Positions 25,942 through 34,176 of a stretch of 42,472 nt of DNA are shown here, in pieces. Source of the DNA: a virus; IMG/VR virus record IMGVR_UViG_3300022220_000009, positions 1 through 42,472 of that record, one strand, 5' to 3'. The notes below the pieces were generated by a model. The model saw only the letters and a program-made list of their open reading frames with translations, was not told where the DNA came from and made no database searches. A program made the position numbers and the translations under genes. Each line of letters opens with the position of its first letter. The stretch's first letter is position 1.

Positions 25942-27200
25942 TGCAAAATTCCACTTTTAACATGAACGAGCTTTGCGACATTACTTCAAGCAAGCGAATT
26001 TATGCGGCCGACTATAAATCAGACGGTATTCCCTTTTATAGGGGAAAAGAAATAACTGAAAAGTACCGAGGAAATTTGGATGTCTCGGTAGAGCTTTTTA
26101 TCGATCCAGTTAAGTTTGAGCAAATTCGAGCTAAATTTGGTGTGCCTGTGGCTGGTGATCTTCTTTTAACTTCTGTGGGTACTCTTGGATCACCATACGT
26201 GGTCAAAGAAGGAGAAGAATTTTACTTTAAAGATGGAAATTTAACTTGGTTCAGGAATTTCAAGGGCCTCGATAGTCGCTTCCTATACTATTGGCTCCAA
26301 TCACCAAAAGGCAAAGCGGAACTAAAGAAGTGTATTATTGGGTCTTCGCAATCGGCTTATACTATTAATTTGTTAAAGAAAATGGAGATATTACTCCCCC
26401 ACATTTCTACACAGAGAACAATTTCAGCAATACTTTCAACTTATGATGACCTGATTGAAAATAATCAGAAAAGAGTCAAGATTTTGGAGGAGATGGCGCA
26501 AAGCCTTTACAGCGAATGGTTCGTCCATTTCCGCTACCCAGGCCACGAAAGCGCTTCCCTTACCGACAGCCCTCTCGGTCCTATTCCAGAAGGGTGGGAA
26601 GTATCAAAATTTTCAGAAGTGGTATTTATTGACCCCCAGACTATTGTTGCAAGAGACGGGGAAAAACCTTTCGTTCCAATGACAAGTTTATCAATAAATT
26701 CGATGGTGATTAATGCTATTCAATATAGAGATGGGAATAGTGGTTCTAAATTTAGAAAGGGAGATACGTTGCTCGCACGAATCACGCCCTGTTTGGAAAA
26801 TGGGAAGACAGCATACGTTTATGAATTGCCTCTAGATTATGATGTCGCCTTTGGTTCTACAGAATTTATTGTCCTTCGTTCTAAAAAACTATGCCCTGAA
26901 TATGTTTATCTTTCTGCGAGATCAGAAGAATTTAGAAACATTGCAATAAAAAGTATGACGGGAGCCACTGGAAGGCAACGTGTTCAAAAGGAGTGCTTTG
27001 ATAAAATCTTGATTGCTTGTCCTACATTAGATGTTATTAAAGCCTTTTCAGAAATTGTATCGCCAATATTCAATTTGATTCATGTATTAAATGATAGAAG
27101 ATTAAATCTTTGTGAAGCGAGAGACCTTCTTCTTCCAAAACTTATTTCAGGTGAATTTGAGGTTTCCGATGAATTCATGTCCAAGGAGGACGCGGCATGA
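25941..27200 (+). CDS. Type I restriction-modification specificity subunit (419 aa)
   Basis: HsdS names the two half-sites recognised by the complex. Two target recognition domains are seen: TRD1 at about 1-150, with IYAADYKSDGIPFYRGKEI, and TRD2 at about 215-360. Between them is a central conserved helix (about 152-203, with ILSTYDDLIENNQKRVKILEEMAQSLYSEWF), and at the end a second helix (about 360-410). The TRD sequences decide the target and vary widely, so the recognition site cannot be predicted here. ATG 25941 is favoured over the upstream in-frame TTG at 25938. Confidence 0.93.
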   Translation: MQNSTFNMNELCDITSSKRIYAADYKSDGIPFYRGKEITEKYRGNLDVSVELFIDPVKFEQIRAKFGVPVAGDLLLTSVGTLGSPYVVKEGEEFYFKDGNLTWFRNFKGLDSRFLYYWLQSPKGKAELKKCIIGSSQSAYTINLLKKMEILLPHISTQRTISAILSTYDDLIENNQKRVKILEEMAQSLYSEWFVHFRYPGHESASLTDSPLGPIPEGWEVSKFSEVVFIDPQTIVARDGEKPFVPMTSLSINSMVINAIQYRDGNSGSKFRKGDTLLARITPCLENGKTAYVYELPLDYDVAFGSTEFIVLRSKKLCPEYVYLSARSEEFRNIAIKSMTGATGRQRVQKECFDKILIACPTLDVIKAFSEIVSPIFNLIHVLNDRRLNLCEARDLLLPKLISGEFEVSDEFMSKEDAA

Positions 27201-28060
27201 AGATTTCAGAAAGGACCATCAAGCGTTTGGGGGAAATTATAACGGGAGATAAGGTCCTTTCACCGTATCGGTCAGGATCTAAGCTTGTTCAGTTTTTTAA
27301 TGAGTTTGGCACAAATGCAGTTTACAAGAAGGGGTTTCCTTCAAGATGGAATTTTGCTGAAGACTGTATCCGACATTTTAACGATACCCCAATTCTTAAG
27401 CAGATTATTTTATCTTCTATTGATCCAAGAGATTATATGGACCAAACTGTATTTGATTATGGGACACATCAGAATAAGACCTTAAATATTGATGATGCTA
27501 TTACTTATTTGAATGATTTCCTTTCCTATGATGGCTATGAAATCGTTCCTCATGGAAGGCAATACGATATTAAAGACATTCAAGCCGGCGAGATTTTATT
27601 TGAACACGAATTAGACCCGAATGTGATATCCCATGCTTTTTTATCTGAACAGATTGATAAATGCCGAACCAAGATAGGACAAAACGATTTTGATGGAGCC
27701 ATAACAAACGCTCGATCTTTAATAGAAGGTGTGCTCACCAGCATTGAGAAAGAGTGTGATTCTGATGCTCCCGACTATGATGGAGAATTACCCAAACTTT
27801 ATAAGCGAGTCCAAAAATACTTAAATCTTGCCCCTGATAATCCCAAGATTGATGAGAACCTTAAGCAAACTCTCCGAGGTTTCATTAATATCATTAATGG
27901 GCTTTCGGGACTAAGCAATAGGATGGGAGATAGGCACGTTCGAGAATTTAAACCATCTAAGCATCATGCTTCTCTATTAGTTAATAGCGCGATGACCTTC
28001 TGCAATTTTATTTTTGATACTTACGCTTATCAAAAAACAAATAAAGGCCAGGATGCATGA
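27197..28060 (+). CDS. Abi_C-like protein within the restriction operon (287 aa)
   Basis: The C-terminal half (about 150-285) has the Abi_C (AbiJ-like abortive infection) pattern: ITNARSLIEGVLTSIEKE, LPKLYKRVQKYLNLAP, LKQTLRGFINIINGLSGLSNRMGDRHVREF, and a final HHASLLVNSAMTF helix. The N-terminal half (about 1-140) is unassigned. ATG 27197 and the overlap on both sides (four bases each) place it inside the operon between specificity and restriction genes. In known AbiJ-type proteins, this domain is linked to phage exclusion, but its role here is unknown. Confidence 0.8.
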   Translation: MKISERTIKRLGEIITGDKVLSPYRSGSKLVQFFNEFGTNAVYKKGFPSRWNFAEDCIRHFNDTPILKQIILSSIDPRDYMDQTVFDYGTHQNKTLNIDDAITYLNDFLSYDGYEIVPHGRQYDIKDIQAGEILFEHELDPNVISHAFLSEQIDKCRTKIGQNDFDGAITNARSLIEGVLTSIEKECDSDAPDYDGELPKLYKRVQKYLNLAPDNPKIDENLKQTLRGFINIINGLSGLSNRMGDRHVREFKPSKHHASLLVNSAMTFCNFIFDTYAYQKTNKGQDA

Positions 28061-31000
28061 GCCACCGGGACAGTGAAGATGCGCTTGAGAATGCGGCCTT
28101 GGGAGTGTTTCAGGAATTGGGCTGGAATGTTCTCAATTGTTATGGGGAGTTTGACCAAGGCAAAAGCACCCTTGACCGTGACAATAAAAGTGAAGTTCTT
28201 TTGTTTGAAAAGCTCTGGCCTAAATTACAAGAACTCAATCCCTCCCTTCCCCAAACAGCATTTGAGCAAGCTATTGAAGAGCTCTCCCGCAATCGTACCG
28301 TGATGTCGTTAGGGGCGGCTAATCAAGAAATATACAAACTCCTCAAAGACGGCATTCGAGTTAAAGTCCCTAATCCAATAGGCCAGGGCAATATGGATGA
28401 GATTGTCCGCCTGATCGACTGGGAGAATATCGGGAATAATGACTTTTTTATGGCCCAACAGTTCTGGGTTGCAGGAGAACTCCATACACGCCGCGCTGAT
28501 CTGGTTGGGTTCGTGAACGGAATCCCTCTGGTGTTCATAGAACTCAAAGCCTCCCACCGAAGTTTGGAAGCGGCCTTCAATGGCAATTTGCGGGATAACA
28601 AAGACACCATCCCCTATCTGTTGGCCTATAACGGATTCATCGTCCTTTCCAATGGCCGAGAAGCCAGGACCGGTTCGGTTACGGCAGCCTTTGAACATTT
28701 CTCGGAGTGGAAGCGGATTAATGAAGAGGGAGAAAAGGGAGTCATCTCTCTGGATACAATGATCCGCGCCACCTGCGAACCTTCCCGTCTTTTGGATATT
28801 GTCGAAAACTTCACCCTGTTTATGAACACCAAAGGTGGCCTGGCCAAACTGTTATCCAAGAATCACCAATATCTTGGAGTCAATAACGCTATCCAAAACT
28901 TTCACGCTCTTCGGTCTTCAACTCAACCTAACGATAAAGGCCGGTTGGGGGTCTTCTGGCATACGCAAGGGTCTGGCAAATCTGTTTCCATGATCAACTT
29001 TGCCCAGAAGGTGCTTCGCAAGAAACCCGGAAACTGGACCTTTGTAGTTGTGACGGATCGGGATGATTTGGATACCCAGATTTATAAGAACTTTGCCAAT
29101 TGTGGTGTAGTAACAGAGAAAGAAGCGCAGGCCGAAAGCTCCCGGCATTTACGACAATTATTAGGAGAAAATCATCGGTATGTTTTCACCCTGATCCAGA
29201 AATTCAGAACGGAAAATGGAGAGACCCATCCCGTTTTATCCCAGCGGGACGATATTATTGTGATTGTCGATGAAGCACACCGAAGCCAGTATGATACCTT
29301 CGCCGTTAATATGCGGACGGCTCTTCCCAATGCTTCCTTTATCGCCTTCACCGGAACGCCGTTGATTTCAGGAGAAGATGAGGTCACCCGTGATGTATTC
29401 GGGGATTACGTCAGTATTTATGATTTCCGGCAATCGGTCGAAGACAAGGCCACCGTGCCATTGTTCTATGAAGGCCGGATTCCCGAACTGCAACTGACCA
29501 ACCTGAATCTGGATAAAGATATCGAACAAGTGATTGATGAGGCCGAACTGGACGAAAACCAGGAAGAAAAGCTGGAAAGGTATTTCGGCAAGGAATATCA
29601 CATCCTGACACGGGAAGACCGGCTGGACCAGGTGGCAGAGGATATTGTCGAACATTTCACTGGCCGGGGTTATCAGGGCAAGGCCATGATGATTAGTATA
29701 GACAAGGCCACTACCGTCCGCATGTACGATAAAGTCCAAAAATACTGGCAAAAGAAAACTGAAATTCTGCGCAGTGCAATCGAATTAGCTAAGACGGAGG
29801 CACAAAGAAGAGCCCTTTCCGACCAGATCCATTCAATGCAGGAAACGGATATGGCGGTCATTGTTTCCCAATCCCAGAATGAAATCGATGATATGCGTCA
29901 AAAAGGGTTGGATATAAAGCCTCACAGGGAACGAATGAACAATGAAGACTTGGAGGAGACCTTCAAGGACCCGGAGAGCAAACTCAGAATAGTCTTTGTT
30001 TGCGCCATGTGGATCACCGGATTTGATGTTCCTACTTGTTCTACCATGTACCTGGACAAACCCATGCGAAACCATACCCTCATGCAGACCATCGCCAGGG
30101 CAAACCGTGTGGCTCCAGGCAAGGAAAGCGGATTGATTGTTGATTATGTCGGGATATTCCGCAACTTGGAGAAAGCCTTGTCCATTTATGGTCCGGGTAA
30201 GGAGGGAGAAGTTAAAGGAACATCTCCCGTTGAAGATAAACTGGCACAAATTGAACGCTTAAGAGTTGCACTGGGAGAAGCCAAAGAGTTTTGCGCTGGC
30301 CTGGGAGTAACCATTCAATCTATTTTGTCGGCTGTAGGATTTGAGCGTGAAAAACTGAAGATGGATGCTGTGGATGCTCTTCTAGCAAATGATTATATCA
30401 GGAACAAGTTTTTGAGCTTGTCCAATCAGGTAGTACGGCTCCATAAAGATATTAAACCTCACCCTTCCGCCAATGAGTTTATGTCGGAAGTCATTATCTA
30501 TTCTGTTCTGGCTCAAACCATACGCTCCATGATGCTAGCCCCTGATATATCCGCCGTGATGGAACAGATTGAAGAGATACTTGATCACTCTATTATCGCT
30601 GAGGAGACGGCCATTTATCAACGGATGGGAGACGACACAAAACTTATTAACCTATCTGAAATTGATTTTGAAGCATTGCAGAAAAAGTTCTCAAATGGTC
30701 ATAAAAGGACAGAAGTCCAAAAACTTCGGGCTCAGGTTGAGAAGAAGATCACGGAAATGGTTCAATTAAACCGGACCCGGATGAATTTTCTGGAGAAGTT
30801 CCAGCAACTGATTGAAGAGTATAATGCCGGAAGCCTTGGTATAGATCAGATATTTGAAGAACTTGTCCGGTTATCCCAATTATTGAATGAAGAAGAGAAA
30901 AGAGCTGTTAAGGAACAGTTAAGTGAAGAGGAGCTTGCAGTGTTTGATCTCTTGACCAAGCCTGACCCCAAACTGGAACCTAATGAGGAAAAACAAGTAA

Positions 31001-31227
31001 GAGCTGTGGCCAAAACACTGGTAGAGATTATCGAAGGATTGAACCTCATGCATGGGTGGAGAAGCCGCCAGCAATCCCGCGCCAAGGTAAAAGTTGAAAT
31101 TGAAACGGCTTTGGATGGAGGTCTTCCTGAAGTTTATGACCGCACCTTATTTTCCCGAAAATCTGAAAGTGTTTACCAACATATTTTCGAGGCTTATTCG
31201 GGGGATAGAATGAATATTTATCTGTGA
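28057..31227 (+). CDS. Type I restriction-modification endonuclease subunit (1056 aa)
   Basis: HsdR translocates and cuts unmodified DNA. An N-terminal nuclease has RRADLVGFVNGIPLVFIELK near 144-165 (D and E-x-K of PD-(D/E)XK). The SF2 motor follows: Walker A, HTQGSGKS, near 301-308; DEAH near 404; AFTGTP near 430; and QTIARANRV at about 680. A C-terminal helical region of about 200 aa would bind the methylase core. Length is usual for the family. Start and the Abi_C-like stop overlap. The operon seems intact; no frameshift is visible. Confidence 0.95.
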   Translation: MSHRDSEDALENAALGVFQELGWNVLNCYGEFDQGKSTLDRDNKSEVLLFEKLWPKLQELNPSLPQTAFEQAIEELSRNRTVMSLGAANQEIYKLLKDGIRVKVPNPIGQGNMDEIVRLIDWENIGNNDFFMAQQFWVAGELHTRRADLVGFVNGIPLVFIELKASHRSLEAAFNGNLRDNKDTIPYLLAYNGFIVLSNGREARTGSVTAAFEHFSEWKRINEEGEKGVISLDTMIRATCEPSRLLDIVENFTLFMNTKGGLAKLLSKNHQYLGVNNAIQNFHALRSSTQPNDKGRLGVFWHTQGSGKSVSMINFAQKVLRKKPGNWTFVVVTDRDDLDTQIYKNFANCGVVTEKEAQAESSRHLRQLLGENHRYVFTLIQKFRTENGETHPVLSQRDDIIVIVDEAHRSQYDTFAVNMRTALPNASFIAFTGTPLISGEDEVTRDVFGDYVSIYDFRQSVEDKATVPLFYEGRIPELQLTNLNLDKDIEQVIDEAELDENQEEKLERYFGKEYHILTREDRLDQVAEDIVEHFTGRGYQGKAMMISIDKATTVRMYDKVQKYWQKKTEILRSAIELAKTEAQRRALSDQIHSMQETDMAVIVSQSQNEIDDMRQKGLDIKPHRERMNNEDLEETFKDPESKLRIVFVCAMWITGFDVPTCSTMYLDKPMRNHTLMQTIARANRVAPGKESGLIVDYVGIFRNLEKALSIYGPGKEGEVKGTSPVEDKLAQIERLRVALGEAKEFCAGLGVTIQSILSAVGFEREKLKMDAVDALLANDYIRNKFLSLSNQVVRLHKDIKPHPSANEFMSEVIIYSVLAQTIRSMMLAPDISAVMEQIEEILDHSIIAEETAIYQRMGDDTKLINLSEIDFEALQKKFSNGHKRTEVQKLRAQVEKKITEMVQLNRTRMNFLEKFQQLIEEYNAGSLGIDQIFEELVRLSQLLNEEEKRAVKEQLSEEELAVFDLLTKPDPKLEPNEEKQVRAVAKTLVEIIEGLNLMHGWRSRQQSRAKVKVEIETALDGGLPEVYDRTLFSRKSESVYQHIFEAYSGDRMNIYL

Positions 31228-31598
31228 AAATTAAATTCACATTGCTGGAGTCCTATAATCTTGGTGCTATGCACGGCTTTTATTCTTTCTGAGGTAAGTG
31301 CAATGCCAGGCGAAACCAGAACAACCTAGCACCTTCAGTATGATGTCGCCGAACATTTAATAGGTCTTTTTTTTTAATTTCTGTCGGAAATTGCAACAAA
31401 TGCCCAGTGGTCAACACAGAGATGATCATGCCACTCACCCCACAAGATAGTACCTGGGGGAGCGATGGACTTTGGATCGCTGTGGAACATTGGCCTCTTA
31501 ATAGGATTAATTTTACGTTGGAGAGAAAGGGTGGGGCTTATTCCACCTTCTATAGAGACTAACAAGGATTAAAAATCTATCCTTCCACAAGCAAGGGA
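31228..31598. other. Gap between hsdR and the TPR gene
   Basis: Two convergent genes end here. A T-run at 31366-31374 is the only terminator-like feature, with just a weak possible stem before it. Short open frames on both strands (46 aa at 31422-31562 plus, 63 aa minus) lack ribosome binding sites and are not supported. Confidence 0.5.
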
Positions 31599-32591
31599 CT
31601 ACCTCACCACCCGCTCCGTCTCCTGCTTAGCCTTGGAGTTCAGTTCACTCTCGTAAACATCGCGGTGTTGGTCGAACGCGGAGGTCAGCCATGAGAGGCT
31701 TTCCTGGATGGAGAACTTTGGTAGGGCGGTGGAATGCGTATCCAGTTCGATAGCCTTCGCCAGTTGGCGGTATTGAGCGGCTTCTTCTTTGTCGCGCTTG
31801 GTACGTAAGACTTCGAATGCGTGGGCTAGTGAATTGTAGACGCTGACCAGTCCGCGTTTGTTTCCTACCAACTGAAATTTAGATTCAGCTTCTGCGAAAT
31901 GCTTTGTTGCCTTCGAGTAATCCTTTTTTGCTACGTGCAGATTACCCAAGCCTAGAGAGACATTACCCAAGCCCTCATGATTGCTTGAAGCCTCGTAATG
32001 CTTTTGCGCTGTGAGGAAGTGTTGTCGCGCGGAATTGAAATGCTTTCGAATCAAATGCAGCTGCGCCAGGTTTACGTGAGAGTAACCTAACCCATTCGAA
32101 TCTTCTACTAAGTCAAAGTAGCTGATGCTTTTATGAAGTTCACGCTGGGCAGATTTATAGTCCCTGGTTCTCGTGCGCAGAATCCCCAGCTCCGTAAAAG
32201 CATTCCCCAACCCTCTATTATCTTCCTTAATGGTGAATTTCCCGATTGCTTCCTTGTATGCGTCTTCCGCTTCTGCGAACTGCCCTTTTACTCTTAAAGT
32301 GTTGGCTCGCGCTAGGAGGGCTTGACCGGTCTTTTGGGAGTAGTCGGTTTTCGTAATGGATGCGAATTTGGAGTAGGCTGTCGATACCGCTTCTTTGGCC
32401 CACTGGCGAAAATCGGGATTATAGTAAGCGTAGGCACTAGTAGTAGAGAGGAGGGCCACTAAAACAGTCAGCTTGATATGTTTTAAGAAGAAACTGGCTT
32501 TACGGCGTGGATTGTAGGCAGATGGGAAGTCAACCAAGTCACTTTGGTTTACCTTGGCTTTGAGTCTCCTTAAATATTCGCCTGCATTCAT
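31599..32591 (-). CDS. Membrane-anchored TPR protein (330 aa)
   Basis: Residues 1-30 are charged; a hydrophobic segment at about 39-55 (HIKLTVLVALLSTTSAYA) looks like a membrane anchor or uncleaved signal peptide. From about 90 to 270 there are several tetratricopeptide repeats of about 40 aa, e.g. GQFAEAEDAYKEAI, GNAFTELGILRTRTRDYKSAQREL, GNVSLGLGNLHVAKKDYSKATKHF. Start ATG 32591 is chosen over TTG 32597: GAGG lies ten bases before it. It sits between the restriction operon and the repressor, a usual place for lysogenic-conversion genes. Partner unknown. Confidence 0.75.
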   Translation of the reverse strand: MNAGEYLRRLKAKVNQSDLVDFPSAYNPRRKASFFLKHIKLTVLVALLSTTSAYAYYNPDFRQWAKEAVSTAYSKFASITKTDYSQKTGQALLARANTLRVKGQFAEAEDAYKEAIGKFTIKEDNRGLGNAFTELGILRTRTRDYKSAQRELHKSISYFDLVEDSNGLGYSHVNLAQLHLIRKHFNSARQHFLTAQKHYEASSNHEGLGNVSLGLGNLHVAKKDYSKATKHFAEAESKFQLVGNKRGLVSVYNSLAHAFEVLRTKRDKEEAAQYRQLAKAIELDTHSTALPKFSIQESLSWLTSAFDQHRDVYESELNSKAKQETERVVR

Positions 32592-32720
32592 TTTCAAATA
32601 TCCTCAAAGGGATTTACTGGAATTTTAAGTTTATCGAGTAAAGATGTCAAGGAGTGGGATTATTCCTTTAAATAGGCCAGCGGCAGGTTAAGAATAGACG
32701 TCTCGAAATTACTGATTTTA

Positions 32721-33164
32721 TTAACCAATAATCCGTTTCAATAACTTCTCCTTCAGGGATAGTTTTTTGTTCAGGATTTTATCGCCAGTTTGCTTGATGT
32801 CCTCAAGAATCCTGTCTTGAGCTTCAGCATCACCCTCATCAATTATTAGGTCAAGGTGATCATGAAGCATCTTGATATGGGTTTCCAGTTCAGTTAAAGC
32901 CTTCCTATGTTCCTCATTATTCTCAACAACCTTCTTTGAAACTTCAATATTCGCTTTTTTTTCGCCTTTGCCCTCTAGCAACCATGTAGGATGAACCTCG
33001 AAATAATTTGCTAACTTCCCCAAGTGCAAGGCTGTAGGTTTCCTTTCATCGCGCACGTATCTACTGAGGCCACTAGACGAAATCCCCGTTTTTCTAGATA
33101 TTTCAGCGGGTCTAACATCATTTTCTGTTATCAGCATCTTTAGGCGATCTGCAAATGATTCCAA
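32721..33164 (-). CDS. XRE-family repressor, CI-like (147 aa)
   Basis: The N-terminal part is an XRE helix-turn-helix (PAEISRKTGISSSGLSRYVRDERKPTALHLGKLANYFEVHPTWLLEG), followed by helical, coiled-coil-like residues and a basic C-terminus (KLSLKEKLLKRIIG). There is no S24 peptidase domain, so RecA-stimulated self-cleavage is not expected. The frame extends to ATG 33218, but that start sits directly on the predicted -10 box; TTG 33164, nine bases after GGAG, is preferred. It probably represses the divergent early genes. Confidence 0.8.
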   Translation of the reverse strand: MESFADRLKMLITENDVRPAEISRKTGISSSGLSRYVRDERKPTALHLGKLANYFEVHPTWLLEGKGEKKANIEVSKKVVENNEEHRKALTELETHIKMLHDHLDLIIDEGDAEAQDRILEDIKQTGDKILNKKLSLKEKLLKRIIG

Positions 33165-33192
33165 AAAAGAGTGCTCCAAAGAAAAAAACAAG

Positions 33193-33223
33193 TTGACAAT
33201 TTCCCCATATGAGGACATATTAT
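33193..33223 (+). promoter_or_regulatory. Rightward early promoter, divergent
   Basis: TTGACA (33193-33198) is a perfect -35 on the plus strand, with TATTAT (33218-33223) at a long 19-base spacing, or other AT-rich hexamers at 17. It overlaps the leftward promoter, so the two could be controlled by one operator. Confidence 0.45.
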
Positions 33224-33246
33224 ACCAAACGCTGAAAAAAGCGCAA
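33219..33246 (-). promoter_or_regulatory. Leftward promoter of the repressor gene
   Basis: On the minus strand, -35 TTGCGC (33241-33246) is 16 bases from -10 TATAAT (33219-33224). Transcription would start near 33212, after the long-form ATG, which favours the internal TTG as start codon. Confidence 0.55.
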
Positions 33247-33267
33247 CTCTTTTCGGGCCTGGGCTAG

Positions 33268-33408
33268 ATGAATACTAAACAAAAACCAGAATTTCTAACA
33301 GCAAAAACGAGGGGTTCTTCACCGGAACCTCTTCAGGGCCGTCGCTTCTCCTCTTTCTCCCAAGTCCGAGCAAAAAGCGGCGGCCTTTTTTATTCTGCGA
33401 GGTTGTGA
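33268..33408 (+). CDS. Possible leader ORF before the early operon (46 aa)
   Basis: An open frame from ATG 33268 to TGA 33406-33408, the stop overlapping the next ATG (TGATG), so coupling is possible. The protein is basic and Ser-rich (SSPEPLQGRRFSSFSQVRAK). No strong ribosome binding site. The sequence also holds a terminator-like hairpin; it may be a leader peptide or chance frame. Confidence 0.35.
   Translation: MNTKQKPEFLTAKTRGSSPEPLQGRRFSSFSQVRAKSGGLFYSARL
33337..33391 (+). terminator. Terminator-like hairpin in the early leader
   Basis: GGCCGTCGCT (33337-33346) pairs with AGCGGCGGCC (33376-33385), a 10-bp stem with one wobble and a loop of 29 bases, followed by six T. It lies between the early promoter and the first early gene and could be an attenuator or antitermination target. 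Confidence 0.5.
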
Positions 33409-33704
33409 TGGAAACCCTAACTGAGATTGATCTGAAATTTGAAGATTTCCACCGGGACAATCCGCTGGTTTACGACCTGTTCAAGCGTTTCGCATTGAGA
33501 GCGATTCGGTCTGGCTACGAACATTTTTCTGCAAAAACTATTGTTGAAAGAATTCGATGGGAAACGAACATCGAGACCAGTGACCCCGACTTCAAGATTA
33601 ATAATAATTATACATCACGGTATTCCCGGTTATTTCAAAAGGATTTTCCACAGTATTCAGGATTTTTTAGGGATAGAGAATTGATCTCAAGAACACGCTG
33701 TTAG
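33408..33704 (+). CDS. Conserved early phage protein (98 aa)
   Basis: The sequence fits a widespread small prophage protein family: FEDFHRDNPLVYDLFKRFALRAI, then YEHFSAKTIVERIRWETNIETSDPDFKINNNYTSRYSRLFQKDFP and a C-terminal SGFFRDRELIS. The family has no assigned function but is typical of early regions. ATG 33408 overlaps the stop of the leader ORF and follows a GAGG-like site. Confidence 0.75.
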   Translation: METLTEIDLKFEDFHRDNPLVYDLFKRFALRAIRSGYEHFSAKTIVERIRWETNIETSDPDFKINNNYTSRYSRLFQKDFPQYSGFFRDRELISRTRC

Positions 33705-33750
33705 GACAGGTAAGTTTATTAATCACCAAATTTCACAGGAGGCAAACGCC

Positions 33751-34041
33751 ATCACAACAACTATTCAAAATGCAAGTAACCGCAAGAAACTGGAATCTTT
33801 TGCAACTGAAATAAACAATCGAGCGGGTCAATTACAGATATTCCGAGATGGTTTAACGGATGATATCCGAAATTTGATTAAGGCTGCCAATAGAAGCGAT
33901 GCGCGCCTCATGTTGCATGAAATTTCCGTGGCGATCGTACAAATGACGGGTCGGGATATCCAGTTGAAATCCGACATCGCTAAACTCGAACGCTTGCGCG
34001 ATAAGGTTTCAAAGTCAATACCGGAAAAAATGAAAAACTAG
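33751..34041 (+). CDS. Early phage protein apparently starting at ATC (96 aa)
   Basis: A coherent coding frame ends with TAG 34039-34041. It encodes a helical, charged protein (RKKLESFATEINNRAGQL, SDARLMLHEISVAIVQMTGRDIQ, KLERLRDKVSKSIPEKMKN). No ATG, GTG or TTG lies upstream in frame after the last stop. An ideal AGGAGG (33737-33742) is eight bases before ATC 33751, so ATC would be the start, or the real start was lost (ATG to ATC) by mutation or sequence error. ATG 33903 would give only about 46 aa. Confidence 0.5.
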   Translation: MTTTIQNASNRKKLESFATEINNRAGQLQIFRDGLTDDIRNLIKAANRSDARLMLHEISVAIVQMTGRDIQLKSDIAKLERLRDKVSKSIPEKMKN

Positions 34042-34056
34042 ATTCTCCCCCCGCCT

Positions 34057-34144
34057 GGAGCCGCGCGGGTGCGTAAAAGCGGCTCCACATGCTGTGCCTC
34101 CTGCGGTACGCCCGGTCTCCTCGTGGGGACCGGGCAACTGGGAG
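34057..34144 (+). ncRNA. Two-hairpin leader resembling C4 antisense RNA
   Basis: GGAGCCGC (34057-34064) / GCGGCTCC (34079-34086) and GCCCGGTC (34110-34117) / GACCGGGC (34128-34135) are two perfect 8-bp stems; the second is framed by CCTCC and GGGAGG, with TGCGGTAC inside the first arm. This architecture recalls phage C4 antisense RNA leaders (two stem-loops, CCTC..TGCGGT..GCCCGG..CCGGGC..GAGG), known in P1/P7 and P22-like phages to silence the next gene. No covariance search was possible here. Confidence 0.4.
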
Positions 34145-34176
34145 GAAAAAATGGAAGCCATGTGAAAAGGGAGATC

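Noticed and set aside
31374-31565. Leftward 63-aa frame and overlapping 46-aa rightward frame
   Set aside because: Both lack ribosome sites and any recognised pattern.
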